Notes: generated by a model not told the origin, from the letters alone. Numbered from the stretch's first letter, positions 10,241-20,985 are shown. The stretch is DNA of 64,000 bases from Ligula intestinalis (GCA_036362985.1 JAYGXS010000009.1:9097546-9161545), one strand, 5' to 3'. Numbers and translations are program-made.

Positions 10241-12524
10241 TGTAATTTTCTGATTATGGAGGGAGTTTATTGCGGAAAATTTTGGAATGGCATTTTCGAA
10301 ATAAAGCTGTCTCGCTACCAGGACCAAATTTTCTCCTTATACTAGAGTATGTTTCACAAAAGTGGCTTACTTCCAGGCTCTGTTTTCTAAACTTGCGAAT
10401 GCAACAACGATTGCTCGAACATATTCTACGCCTTTAAAGCACAATCCCCGGATTTGATGGTGTTGGCGCCCGGGGGAATACGGGAATAATGGCTTTGATT
10501 AATGAACTATATATAGAGTACATATTTTTCGAAATCTACTTTTTTATCAATAAATGATTAAAACGCTTGCCCTCTAACAAAACAATCAAATTGGGTTCTA
10601 GAAATGAGAAAAGGGGCGTCCCGCCTCAAAAATATTCCTCCGGCGGTGGGGAGACAAGCTTAAATCCCCGTCCTGAGCCCCATCTAATCCGATTCCTTTC
10701 CCTAAATAATTGATGTGATAAGACAAAATGTGGTCAAAACTTCTTGGGCAATGCATTTTGCGGCAAAAAGTTCCCACAATAGCAATAATATAATCTTCAA
10801 AATTTAAACTATTCCTTGTCACTGAAAATAAGAGCGATTCCTTGAACGTGGCTTCACTTAAATTTGAGTGACTGCCGACTAACGTTTCGCGTTCAGGAAG
10901 GGATTGATTTTTAACTTTCCCTATTTATGTTGGGTTCTTTCATAGCACTATGCCTATTAATAAAACGTTTAGATCTGTTGTACGTAATAGCAAAGACATT
11001 TATAAATATTAAGCTACCCCGATTTGGCCGAAATAAATGCCTATTACCGTCAATCAACGCAACTTAAAGAGCAGTATTCCTTACTAAAGGGATTTCTCGG
11101 GATTTAATCTGTCGCAAGTAGTTGTGTCGACAGCAGAAGGATGCCCCCAAATCACACGTCTGGGAAGACGGAGTGAATTGGAACAACTTTACGGAGCTCA
11201 TGTAGCCTTACAGTAGCCGCTGCTAGCGCCGCATACAAAAGCCAGCCGCTTAGGAGTAAAAGTGAGGATGTGTCAAGGTTAGGCTATGAAATGAGTAATC
11301 ATTCGGCTACCGCCAATCAGATGAGGCAAAAAGTATCGACTACCTTTGAGCGTACGCGCGTATGAAGCGGTGAGTGGTTCAATAACGTGGGAATGGCCGA
11401 TAGCCCGCGGAGTAGATGATTAGGCATGGGTGTAGGCCCTGGCAGTATGGAAGCAGAGTCAGCGCTGCACGCTCCCACAAATCCATTCAATGGAATCAAA
11501 ATAACACGACCAAATATATGCTAGGCTACCGAGTGACAATTTGTCTTGATCTCTGCACGAATTCTTAGAGATACTGTAGTACTGGGCCGATACGAATATT
11601 CGACTATCAGTATTATAAACTTTTCCAAATTAATTGAAAGGTACGCCTGTAACTCCCTGTAAACGTTCTCCATATGAGCAGGGGTAGCTCCTTGGGCGAA
11701 ACCTCAAAATATTTGTGTTTTAAGGCCAAAGCAGGAGAGACGTCTAGGTCACTCACGGAGTTTCTTAGACACCCATTGAATTTACTTTTCATTTCACATG
11801 AGTTTTATTACTGGCTCCCAGTGGTTTTGGGTTAATAAAGTTGCCGCATGCTCGCTTATCGCATAAACTCGGAAGGTACATGCACACACATGCAAAGCAC
11901 ACCAAAATAATGATAATCAAAATCACAGTCCGTATGTGAAGCACGTAATTTCAAAGTTGTTGCAGACAAGGCTGCCATTAAATTGGTCCTTTTGGTAGAT
12001 CAATTCCATTAGTAGGAGCCCAGCGTGTTTTGCACACTCGGGTCAAATGAAGGAATTCCATTGATACAGTGTTGCGAACTGTTGAAACGCATATACGTCA
12101 GTGATAAGAATGGAAAAAAAATCCGCATCGAGGCCTGAGTCAGCCTGTTTTATCGTCTGACTGCGTGCAAGGTCATAAAAGCGAACCTCACCTTTACGAG
12201 CATTGGCTCCGGTACAAAAAATTAAAGAACCTTTTTACTTTTTGGAAGATCCACTTAGTTGGATTAGCAAGTGAGTTGCCTTGGTTGGCAATCTCGGATA
12301 GTTGGGAGACTTATTACCCTGCAGGGTGATATCATAAGGCTGATATATTATCAGTAGACTAGAGCGCGAAAAAGTAACTTAACTGCGAACATCGAGTTCG
12401 AGGATGTCTACCGCGCGGTCCTTGTAGGCTGGAATGCGGAAGGTTGACTTGCACATTAGATACAGCGGATCGTATAGCTGATGTACTGTTATGGCTGTCA
12501 GGTCCTCTGGCTGGGCCCAAGGCG
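10241..12524. other. No gene recognised (2.3 kb)
   Basis: Mostly AT-rich, with scattered short frames of 60-74 codons and no recognisable motif. No clear copy elsewhere in the window. The large size and lack of frames suggest old repeat or intergenic DNA. Confidence 0.4.
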
Positions 12525-12580
12525 AATTGGGACAGATGAGTTCCATTAGCAGTCAGTCGAACGTTCATTAATTAATGTAG
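12525..12580 (+). repeat. R1 repeat fragment
   Basis: GGGACAGATGAGTTCCATTA followed by a variant of GCGGTCGGTGAACGTTCAT. The same pair occurs at 22425, 33175, 55030, 57075, 60355 and 63570. In two copies (33.2 and 55.0 kb) it directly precedes a tRNA-like head. Confidence 0.5.
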
Positions 12581-12619
12581 AAGGCGGCAAGACGATCTCT
12601 GGGACCAATATTTTATTTG

Positions 12620-12659
12620 CCCGACGTTTCGGACTCTCACTCGAGGCCATTGTCAAGGA
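12620..12659 (-). ncRNA. Hammerhead-like motif, subfamily A
   Basis: On the minus strand: core TTGACAA (two changes from CUGANGA), stem GGCCTC/GAGTCC with one mismatch and 6-base loop, then GAAACGTC. GAAAC and GUC give a two-base self-complementary stem III. TCC before the core and GGG after the cleavage site can form stem I. AATAAAA follows. The changed core probably lowers or abolishes activity. Confidence 0.5.
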
Positions 12660-12692
12660 ATAATAAAATGTACAGCTCACTGTGTATTTAAC

Positions 12693-13358
12693 TCAAATCT
12701 GCCGGAACTGACCTTCAGCTCTGCTATCGACTTTTTCGCGCAACGCGAGATAAGCTTCAGGAAGATCGATACGCCTGTTAATTGAATCTACGTGCGAGTG
12801 CCATGCCTCTAGCAAGAGGCGTGAGATTCGGTTGTCTGACTGACCCAGTATTTGCACGTGTTCAAAATTGAAGCCGTGCCCTGGCTTGGATGCATGAGCG
12901 GCTACCAAATAAAACTTGTCATTGCTTCCCACGGCGAGTTCATGTTGGTGCATTCTCGTGAGAACCCGTTTGCCGGTTTCGCCAACATAATTAGCTTGAC
13001 CACAAAGGCAGTCGATGCGGTAAATGACACCGGACTTTTGGTTAACGGGTACTGGGTCCTTAGGCCGCATAAGTTGTCTGCGGATTGTTGCTTCCGGCCT
13101 GTGAGCAACCCCAATCCCAAATTCGCCGATCAGTCGAGCGAATTCTTCGGATACACCTGCAATATAGGGCATTGCTCGCCAACGTGTCCGTTCTGGCCTT
13201 CCCTTTGGTTTTCTTTGTTTGGCTCCTAACCTGCATTTCTCGACAAATGCCCTAGGGTAACCATTCATTGTGAAAATTTTCCGCAGATATTTGACTTCGG
13301 CCTTCTTGCCGGCTGGTTCTCTGCAGTGGGTTTCTACGCGACGATAAAGCGTGTGCAC
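12693..13358 (-). pseudogene. Penelope-like element C-terminal region, intact GIY-YIG domain
   Basis: A 221-codon frame, the longest PLE frame here. It has VKYLRKIFTMNGYPRAF (NGYP linker), then TIRRQLMRPKDPVPVNQ, then GVIYRIDCLCGQANYVGETG with the GIY (here VIY) and YVG strands, R and H of RMHQHE, AAHASKPGHGFNFEHVQILG, RLLLEAWHSH and the end RIDLPEAYLALR. All landmark segments of the PLE nuclease are present in one frame, but the RT is absent, so the copy is 5'-truncated. The first codon is inside the original protein, so no start is claimed. A plus-strand partner copy lies at 13440-13673. Confidence 0.8.
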
Positions 13359-13439
13359 GCAGCTGCGTTTTTGCGTGGCGGGATGGTTGCTGAAGTAACT
13401 CAGAATACGCGAGGTATTTTTCGCCTTTCTCTAAACTGT

Positions 13440-13673
13440 TGTTTTGAGTTCCCCACCGGCAAACGGGTTCTCACCAGAATGCACCAGCATGAATTCAATT
13501 TCGAACACGTGCAAATACTGGGTCAGTCAGACAACCGAATCTCACGCCTGCTTCAAGAGGCATGGCACTCGCATGAAGATTCAATTGACAGGCGTATCGA
13601 TCTTCCTGAAGCCTATCTCGCGTTGCGCAAAAAAATCGATAGCAGAGCTGAAGTTCACTCCCGGCAGACTTGA
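13440..13673 (+). pseudogene. PLE GIY-YIG fragment, inverted partner copy
   Basis: The frame has TGKRVLTRMHQHEFNFEHVQ, then ILGQSDNRISRLLQEAWHSH and RIDLPEAYLALRKK. It is nearly the same protein as the minus-strand copy at 12693-13358 but begins inside the YVGETG strand. It also lacks the roughly 25-residue segment between RMHQHE and FNFEH that the partner has, a clean internal deletion. Confidence 0.8.
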
Positions 13674-13706
13674 GCTAAATACACAGTGAGCTGTACATTT
13701 TATTAT

Positions 13707-13746
13707 CCCTTGACAATGGCCTCGAGTGAGAGTCCGAAACGTCGGG
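13707..13746 (+). ncRNA. Hammerhead-like motif, subfamily A
   Basis: CCC, core TTGACAA (13710-13716), stem GGCCTC/GAGTCC with loop GAGTGA, then GAAACGTC and GGG. CCC/GGG can form a three-base stem I. This is the mirror of 12620-12659. AATAAAA lies 5 bases beyond. Confidence 0.5.
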
Positions 13747-13859
13747 CAAATAAAATATTGGTCCCAGGGAACGTCTTGCCCCCTTCCATTCAATTACCTG
13801 CGCCGCGCATCTTTTTGACTACTAATGAATGGCAATATCCCTCGACATAATCCGGCATG

Positions 13860-14010
13860 ATGGCGAGCCTGTGGCTCAATGGTAAGGACGCATGTCTATG
13901 ATTAGATAGGAAGCGAATTTAGGGCTCGGGTGGGACGCAACTCATATGTTTGTATGACTGGCCGACGACTGCTAATAACCCAGAAATGACCACTTCTTCT
14001 CTAAGCCAAT
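13860..14010 (+). repeat. SINE-like repeat with tRNA-like head
   Basis: GCCTGTGGCTCAATGGTAAGG resembles an RNA polymerase III A box (TGGCTCAATGG). About 80 bases on come GACTGGCCGACGACTGC and TAATAACCCAGAAATG. Diverged copies at 33265-33430, 55090-55220 and 63790-63960 keep the same order. A clean B box is not visible, so this is a decayed tRNA-derived SINE by inference. Confidence 0.45.
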
Positions 14011-14109
14011 AATAAATAACATGTGAATTGCAGGAAGCAGTTCAGAAAAATAATATGCGCAACTTGTCTTTATTGTTGTTAGTTATTTTTATAGTGGAGA
14101 ATATGTGAG

Positions 14110-14300
14110 TTCCAGGAGCAGTTCAGACGAAGAGGATGGGATCAGTGGAACAAGAGTTTTATATTCTTTATGTTTTGGATTCCGCCGGGAATCCTTAATC
14201 ATAGGTGATGGTAGGATATTCACATTCATGCGTAGATAGGGTTAAAACATGCACAGGTTGCACGGTATTTATAGTTTATAGTGTTCATTCGCGTGCGTGC
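14110..14300 (-). ncRNA. Solo TATA-hammerhead module, subfamily A
   Basis: On the minus strand TATAAAT (14273-14267) is followed about 70 bases later by a hammerhead-like block at 14206-14165: ATGATTA, perfect stem GGATTC/GAATCC with loop CCGGCG, then AAAACATAAAG. The order and flank (CTTGTTCCACTGATC) match 53222-53370. The core is degraded (GAAA is AAAA) so activity is unlikely. A TATA box plus hammerhead is what one PLE terminal repeat contains in the 39.8-40.4 kb copy. Confidence 0.5.
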
Positions 14301-14339
14301 GATAATTATTCACGTCTGTAGCCACCGCTTAGGTCTTAA

Positions 14340-14985
14340 TTGATGCGGTTGGGCTTGACACTTCGCGTTCGACTCACTAATTGCCACAATTGCCTTGTCA
14401 GCGTCGGATACGGGCCTGATAATTGCGTGACAATAATGCCCGCTGTCATCAGAGATGTTCCCACGCTACTGATTATCTTGCTCAGGAAATTTATCAGTTC
14501 ACCGTATGGGAACGCCAAATGGTTACGCTCGTTGATGGACTGTGGGCCTGAGAACTATGACTCGAGCAGCTCGTGGCTCACGCGGTTGTCACCTCTTGCG
14601 AAGATTGTGGCCTCGTCCTGTGGAATAGAAGTCAAATGGAACGTTTAATCAAGGGAAATAATGATATCAGTTGGCTGGAAGCTTAGCCTTTCGAGTTCCT
14701 CCGAGAATTGTGTTGGTGATCTGACTGTTGTGTCTGAATCAGTGGTCGAGAATATGAGCCATCGGAACAGCCACTTTTCCACTCCGTAGGTTGAATTTCC
14801 TTTGAGAGATACGATTGGCCGGAGGGGTGTGCCCTCTTTGTGCACCTTGGGGAGACCATAGAAGCGGACTAGAGCCGTTTCTTGCGCTCTCGCCATGCGT
14901 CCGTCCATTGGCGATATTGCAACTGAGTTCTCCATTGCCAGGAGCGTTGTGTTGATCTACTGAGTCAGCGTTTTCATGGGGTTGG
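14340..14985 (-). pseudogene. PLE reverse transcriptase fragment
   Basis: The frame at 14645-14935 has RFYGLPKVHKEGTPLRPIVS, the hallmark RT finger motif of Penelope-like elements, followed by YGVEKWLFRWL and PTDIIISLD, the start of the catalytic Asp motif. The frame ends there and 14336-14640 shows only a decayed continuation. The adjoining upstream part of the RT lies in the opposite direction at 15100-15240. Confidence 0.75.
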
Positions 14986-15099
14986 ATTTGCATGGAACGT
15001 AGGACTGACGATCGTCTAACAATGTCTAAGCTTTGTGAAAAATCTCGTACGTCCCCAGGTGTCTTCCTTCCTCACGGCACATGGACCAAGCGACGCTCT

Positions 15100-15240
15100 C
15101 TCCAAGGTCGAATGTATGGCACTTGGAGAGTTAATAGTGACCTCGTTATCGTGCCGGCGGACAAGGGGCGGCCCACTGTCGTATTTAACAGGACAGAATA
15201 AATTCACAAGGCTCAAACTTTACAGGCTTATTGCGTTTTA
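15100..15240 (+). pseudogene. PLE N-terminal RT fragment, opposite orientation
   Basis: The plus-strand frame has SDLVIVPADKGRPTVVFNRT, the conserved segment that precedes the LPKVHK motif in PLE proteins. It points away from the RT fragment at 14340-14985, so the element was inverted around about 14990 or two copies abut. It ends at a stop codon at 15199. Confidence 0.7.
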
Positions 15241-15323
15241 ATTTGATCGCCGAGATGCCGCGTCCGTCCTGTCCCCTTAAATCAGGAGCCCGCTAGATCT
15301 AGGTGCTCGCTCAGCGCCACCTT

Positions 15324-15337
15324 CCCCCCCCCCCCCC
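15324..15337 (+). repeat. C14 homopolymer
   Basis: Fourteen consecutive C residues. The surrounding 15241-15773 has no recognised gene. Confidence 0.9.
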
Positions 15338-15773
15338 AGGCGGCTTCACGAGGTACTCCTACCGGCATGCCTAACATAGGAATTCGGACCCTCTCGCCGT
15401 AAAGGACGGTTGACGAATTCATGCAACCGCTGTCGCCTACATGATGGTTGAGCCGCTGATAGGGCTGCATGCCCATCGTGTGCCCCGGGGACAGCTACTA
15501 CACAACTTCCTCTGATAACCGGGTGGCTGAATCAGCTGCACTCTATGTGCGAATAACGTCAAGTTATTCTGGGCTCGTTAGTGCATAAATGATTCACGTC
15601 GGTCGTGCGAGCGGCGGCTGGCCTTTATCCCCCCCCCAAAGCTTCCAACTGTTGGTGAATCTGCGAATTGCTCGCTAGCACCATGCGCCTCGTCTGGACT
15701 GACTAGACCTTCGTACAGAGGGCCTGGTAAGGTGAATGTAAATCAACATGTCTGTTAATTTGGCCACGGAGGA

Positions 15774-15890
15774 TCAATTTTTGAGCGCCAGTCTGGCCAT
15801 CTCGTTGTTCGATCGCCCGAATACTAATGCGTACTTGAAGCCGAGGCTATGATTTTCCTGTTTTATGTGGCAATATACCAGTGACGGTCT
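15774..15890 (-). pseudogene. PLE GIY-YIG C-terminal fragment
   Basis: On the minus strand the frame LVYCHIKQENHSLGFKYAL continues VFGRSNNEMARLALKN and stops. The H-x5-H-x2-F pattern followed by LGRSNN..ARL is the C-terminal half of a PLE nuclease. It is too short for the domain and is a dead remnant. It was found by reading the strand, as the frame is too short to stand out. Confidence 0.6.
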
Positions 15891-16149
15891 GTCTTCGTGG
15901 TTGACCATAATCTAATGTTCATGCGATATTTTTGCAGAGGTGCTTGCCCGTTTCGCCACCATACGTCTCAATATCTGCTAGTGGATGGCCAATTTGCGTT
16001 TATAGCCCATTCTTATTCCATAAGGGGCTCGGGATTCTTGCTGTCGCCTTCAAAACATTCCACAGATAGCGGTTCGAGAGTAAAAAAGTTTGTATATCCT
16101 CGTTTGGTCGCTCAGTCCTCGACTTTTGTTCACACATCATAGATTTTGA

Positions 16150-17530
16150 AGTGTGGGTGTTTTACCTCCTTCTTCAGCCTGTCATTGTTGCCGAAATGTT
16201 TGAGAGAGGGTACACTCTTTTGAGTCACGAGTTCTTCGAGTCATTGTTCATGGTCCCTCAGCTTACCAAAAAGTGCTATCACTCGTCCAATCCTAATTCA
16301 AAGCTGAGTTTCAGTTTGGCAAAAACAGTTGGCTACTCGGCGAACGTGCAAGACAAATCATCGTCTAATATCCGTACCAGAGAGCCAGAAGGCCAAGCTG
16401 TTCAGATATTTATGCTGAGGTGCATTCTAGAATTCCGCCATAGCTATCAGCAACCGACGGCCGTTTGCTTTGTCGACTTCGTCGGCTTACTTGATTCCAT
16501 CCATCGTGATTCCCTGTGGCGAATAATGGAACCGGATGGAGTGCCGACCAAACTTATTGCCATGATTAGGGCTACTATAGGTCCACAACATATCTTTCAA
16601 CCGTTTGATATCCGATCTAGTGTCCATTCGGGTTAAGTACGTCATTGACTGGATTCTCGGCAAGTCTCTACATGAAAAGGATCGCATTGAGCTTGCACCT
16701 TGACGCCAGCCAACGGAGCTCGACTACGTCGATGATATTGCCCTGCTAGCTTTAAGCTTTGGTGGTCTACAGTCGGTGGTTTCGCGGTTAAATGAGATCG
16801 TTATGTTCGTTAGCATGTCCATAAATTCCGAAAAGAGAGAGTTGTTCTCGAGCTGCATATCTGACCAGGAGAAGGCACCCCTGGACGATTAATGGCCATC
16901 AACTTGAAGGAGTAAACAGCTTTAACTACCTCGCGGCTGGGCTGCTACCTAATAGGCAGAACAAGGACGACATTGTCTCTCATATCTATGCTGCTCGCTG
17001 GGTTTTCTCAATCCTTCGGACGCGCCTATGGATCCAACATGATATCTTCATCGCCACGAAGATTCGTGTTTACCGCGCATCCCTCCGGTTAGTCCTCTTC
17101 TATGGGTGTGAATACTGGGCTTTGCGCGCTGACAGTGAGGGGAGACTGGAGGTCTATTACCACCGATGCCTGAGGACCATCTTGCGAGTTAAGTATATCG
17201 GCTTTATCTCGAATGATACAGTCCGCACCCGCTGCAATCGTATCTCGAGGATTTCTAAGGCCATTCAAGAAAGGCGACTGAGATGGTTTGGACACGTTCT
17301 CCGTCGTCCGCCCCACGAGCTTAGCTATGCTGCCCTCGACCAGGCTCCGCAGCCCACCTGGAAGTGTCGAAGAGGAGAGCAAATGAAGACTTGGCTCGAT
17401 TCCAGTTCTTGGACCTTCTATCTGCGATCTTCGTCACTGGAGAAGAGACTGGGTGAAGCTTTCCAGATCCGCTGCCGCCACTCGTCATGCATGGAGAGGC
17501 ACCGTCCGTGACATCATTGAGGCCGGATAG
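16150..17530 (+). mobile_element. Non-LTR retrotransposon RT fragment, RTE-like (element A)
   Basis: The plus-strand frame to 16636 has RCILEFRHSYQQPTAVCFVD then SIHRDSLWRIMEPDGVP, RT motifs with the Asp of the first catalytic box (FVDF). After a frameshift, LDYVDDIALLA at 16719-16751 is the catalytic YVDD box. At 17122-17511 come YYHRCLRTILRVKY and ERRLRWFGHVLRRPPHEL, the usual RTE-like C-terminus. At least three frame changes and stops separate these parts. Endonuclease is absent. I place it in the RTE-like group with moderate certainty. It ends close to 17530, where another element begins. Confidence 0.7.
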
Positions 17531-18620
17531 ATCAGGCATGATTACAGCCGTAACAGTCAAGCTTGGAGTCTAAACCACTTCCATCTCAGCTTTCTCTGCC
17601 GGATACTAAAGTTGATATGGCAGGATAGGATCCCGGACGCGGAATTCCTGGATGAAACGCAAGTTCTCAGCACACAGGCCATGCTCAGGTAGGTATACTT
17701 GCGCTGGAGCGGCCACGTGGTATGGATGGACAACCAACGACTACCCAAGCGATTATTTTACGGAGATGCCACTGAAGTGCTCGCCTCAAAGGAGAACAAA
17801 AGGCGCTACAAGGACAATCTGAAGAACTTCCTAAAGCGTCCCTTAGTCAACACGTTTACCTAGGAGGAAGTCGTGCGGGACCGATTTACGTGGCACATTG
17901 GCACTGCCCAGGTCTTTCCAACATTTTCTCACTGTCAACGCAACTGCCGTGCACGCACTGGCTTGGTCGGTTACCTGCGGACGCAGCGCACCACTTCTAC
18001 GACGGCATCCTCGTCCACGGTGACAGACACTTCAATATACCCTTCTGTGCCCACAGGAGCACCACAGGTACTCCGCTGCCCTCATCCGCAATGCTGTCCA
18101 TCCCCTCCGACAAATCATCGCCAACACCCCTGCAACACCCATCAGCACTGGAGGCTTTATAATTATCTGCCCTCACTGCAATTGCGCATTTACCTCACGC
18201 ATTGGCCTGGTCAGTCACTTTCGAATCCATCGAACAGAGGCTGATAAAGTAGTGCCTGGAGCATCAACACATAGAAGCGACCGCCGCCTTCACTGCCCAC
18301 ACTGCCCCGGACATTTGCCCATCGCATGAGCTTTCTACGTCAGATGTTCATTCGCGATCGACTGTGATGTCGACACACCCAGCACATCGCACACCCCACC
18401 ACTAACTACCACCCCCACCTCTTATTCACAGCCACGTCATCTTCAAGATAAGAATGCGCATGCAAGCATGCCGAGAACCTCCAGGTAAGTGCCCCCAGGT
18501 AAGTTGGATACTCTTCTTTTTGAAATTGCCTACTAATCTCTTGCATAATTGCACACAATCATGATATATTCTGTATCAGTATTACTAAGCATGTTCTTTT
18601 AGTACTAGCATCAATACTGT
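17531..18620 (+). mobile_element. 3' end of zinc-finger non-LTR element (copy of element B)
   Basis: Starting at about 17531 the frames read HFHLSFLCRILKLIWQDRIP, then LRWSGHVVWMDNQRLPKRLF, matching 27567-27740 of the large element. Next are broken C2H2 fingers: CQRNCRARTGLVGYLRTQ, CPHCNCAFTSRIGLVSHFRI and LHCPHCPG. The end carries AGGTAAGTGCCCCCAGGTAAG-like sequence at 18480-18503. In-frame stops and frameshifts occur throughout. It abuts element A in the same orientation. Confidence 0.75.
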
Positions 18621-18839
18621 CAGAATATGATTGCTAGCAGTAGAAACTCAGTGCCAGCTCCTAGACAATTAAGTTCTATTATTTGCTACTCTTGGTCACT
18701 TGTAGAATTGCTGCTCTTCTTGCTGTGCCACAATCAAACCATTAGCTTAACCTTAGAAAAGTATCGCTGTAAGCAGCCACTTAGTACGAGGCTCTAGGTA
18801 ACTAGGTCTAGTTATTTGCTACTTAGAGCCGTCTGTAGT
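18621..18839. other. Inter-element DNA
   Basis: No gene or clear repeat match, apart from a possible tail of the preceding element. Confidence 0.3.
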
Positions 18840-19795
18840 AGGTTCACGCGCAGCGTGGAATAATCGATATTGCACGGGTCTCGCGCTCTTGTATAGCATG
18901 CGTTGCTAGCGTGAGATAGGTGGTGGAGGCGGAGGAGTGCTGAGTCTATTGGCCCATGCTACAGTAGTCGCCGAAGCTCACACAACATGTCGACATATGC
19001 GAAAGATTGATACTATTTTGCTTATCGGCATTGACTCAGGTTGTGTCAATCGTGTAGTCTATTCTGAAGTCATTTCAGTCAGGATAGGATGCGGGCTTTT
19101 AAACGAGCTTCGTTCTGACCACTTACATAAAGAAATTATTTTTTAAAAATGCTACTTAAGTAGTATGCCTTCATATCATTTATGTTTACTACCTTTATGT
19201 ATTCAAATATATTTAATGGAAAACATGCATGAGAAAATTATTTCTTGTACTTGTTTGATAGCAAATTACGCCTTCTTTAAATTTTATACTCAAAGAAGGG
19301 TTTGGGTATAAAAAGGTTGCTCCATAGCGGAATAATTTTCAAACCTAGTAACCTCTACACTGGAATTCAAGGTTTACAAACTGCGCACTGTGTACATCCT
19401 GTTTAAGGAAAAAAGTTCGTGCATGTCTTCCCTAAAATATTTAAAATTTATAAAGGCAGTCAAAATAAATGATAAGAGGCATCCTACTCAAGTATCCAGT
19501 TTTTACAATAGATACGTTTTACTAGTGGTCAGAACGAAGCTCGTTTAAAAGCCCGCATCCTATTCTGACTGAAATGACTTCAGAATAGACTACACGATAA
19601 TAAATATCACAACCTGAGTCAATGCCGATGAGCAAAATAGCATCAATCTTTCGCATATGTCGACATGTTGTGTGAGCTTCGGCGACTACTGTAGCATGGG
19701 CCAATACACTCAGCACTCCTCACCCTAGCAACGCATGCTAGACAAGAGCGCGAGACTCGTGCAATATAGATTATCCCACGCTGCGTGCGAAGCCT
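18840..19795. mobile_element. Large inverted repeat (foldback or MITE-like)
   Basis: Two arms of about 270-290 bp (about 18840-19127 and 19527-19795) are inverted copies, very similar by eye. Landmarks seen in both are CTCGCGCTCTTGT, AGCATGCGTTGCTAG, GCTACAGTAGTCGCCGAAGC, CACAACATGTCGACATATGC and TTTAAACGAGCTTCGTTCTG. The spacer of about 400 bp is AT-rich and non-coding. The 64-69 codon frames in each arm are mirror shadows. No transposase and no clear target duplication were seen. Confidence 0.75.
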
Positions 19796-19879
19796 TGCAT
19801 AACCTGCTCTAGAATGCCCAGCTCAGCTCCGATTCGTTTTGCCTTTTCAGCCCTGCGCCCATGCCACCTCAGGCGACCG

Positions 19880-20118
19880 TGAGCTAGGCGCGTTTCTTTC
19901 CTCACTATAATCAGTCTGATGCGCTTGAAACTATCACAGTGCGCTTAAAGCCTTGGCGGCTTGGAGGATTGTCAAATGGCGGGGTAACTTGGACACCGCA
20001 GTCGGTCCAGAGTGTGTCTTATTTTGTAGAATGGCTGTCTGCGGGCTGATAGTCAGACTCAATGGCTCCTTCTTAATGTGGCCTTTATGGCGCTCCCAGT
20101 CGGGAGCCTACCCAGAGA
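19880..20118 (+). repeat. R4 repeat, first part
   Basis: Matches 30260-30510 in order: TTTCCTCACTATAATCAGTC, AATGCG/GATGCGCTTGAA-like sequence, CACAGTGCGCTTAAAGCC, CAATGGCTCCTTCTTAATGT, GGCCTTTATGGCGCT and AGTCGGGAGC. The match stops near 20118 and seems to resume near 21395. No coding motif. Confidence 0.5.
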
Positions 20119-20199
20119 AACCTGCTGTTTGGTACGTCCATACAAGTCTATTAAAGGAAAAAAGGCAACGCCTTTGAACTCCCTATTTGTACATTGTAT

Positions 20200-20500
20200 T
20201 TTAGAAATGCATCGGCACAGTCGAACATTTCAAAGAAGCCGTTGACACAATTGTAGGCAACTACTCGCTTATTTCAAGTTATGCACTCACATGTGGTGAT
20301 GTCAGTAAACACGAGTTAGCAGTGTGACTGAGCAAGAAGAGCAGGCAGTGAAACAATTCCTAAGACATGGCTCATCATTAAAAAGTGGAAATTTACTTGT
20401 GTTTTTTAGGAGAAAAACTGTCGCTCGTGAGAAAGTATGTCAATGATAGGACCAGGATGCTTCTGTGAATGTTGGCGGCAACCATGGGGTCCATGGCGAG
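20200..20500 (+). pseudogene. Decayed coding sequence of unknown family, copy 1
   Basis: Translated, it reads KCIGTVEHFKEAVDTIVG, SYALTCGDVSKHELAV, then after stops EKLSLVRKYVNDRTRMLL and MLAATMGSM. The second copy at 32290-32905 on the minus strand keeps the same series (KCIGTAEYFQEVIDTIVG, LTCGDV, EKLSLVRAKYVKDRT, MLAASQGSP). The shared protein-level pattern with base changes suggests descent from a gene or an element gene. I do not recognise the family. The match breaks off at the R5 repeat that begins at 20508. Confidence 0.5.
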
Positions 20501-20507
20501 TACTACC

Positions 20508-20985
20508 TACGGTAGGATTGTGTCGTGGGGTCGTCTGGGGAAAGTGTGAAGCGCGCCCCGCAGGCTTGAGAGAAGACACTGAAGTTAGCTTTAAGCTGAT
20601 CGCTAACCCCCTGCCCGACCAACGGCGAACGCGTGCATGTAGGGGTGTGTGCCCAAACCTCGGGCGAGGTCACAGAGAGACATTGTCTACAGGTATAACT
20701 AACACCAGCTGGAAAAAATCTTAATAAAGTACAAAAGGCACGGAGATTAGGCAAATAAACCTACTGAAAATGTGTAAATAAGCGTTAATTCTCGTGGGTA
20801 GTTCAAAAAAGGCCAAATTTGCTAAGTTTGGCAATTTTAGCTGCTGTGGAATGTGTTTGCCTTCGTATAACCGTTCTGAATTTCAATGCCATCAGAAAAT
20901 CCCTTCTAGATCGATGGATGGCGTGTATAAAACCAGAGGTTTACAGGTAATTCAACCTACTTAACACTTTTAAGTCGGAAGCTAG
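20508..20985 (+). repeat. Dispersed repeat R5, copy 1
   Basis: Shares the order GTCGTGNGGTCGTCTGG, AAAGTGTGAAGCGCGCCC, GACCAACGGCGAACGCGTG, CCCAAACCTCGGGCGAGG, AACCTACTGAAAATG, TTCAATGCCATCAGAAAATC with copies at 33505 and 34707. This copy lacks about 90 bp present in the other two. Non-coding. Confidence 0.6.

Larger units (their letters stand above)
12590..13793. mobile_element. Palindromic Penelope-like element (P3), two divergent copies
   Basis: A minus-strand PLE 3' part (13440 down to 12590) abuts a plus-strand 3' part (13440 up to 13793). The outer 200-300 bp are near-identical inverted repeats: both end in GACAATGGCC/CTCGAGTGAGAGTCC, GAAACGTCGGGCAAATAAAA and TTGGTCCCAG. The element 3' ends point outward, so the two truncated copies are head to head. 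Arm similarity by eye is high, suggesting a fairly recent event. Confidence 0.8.
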
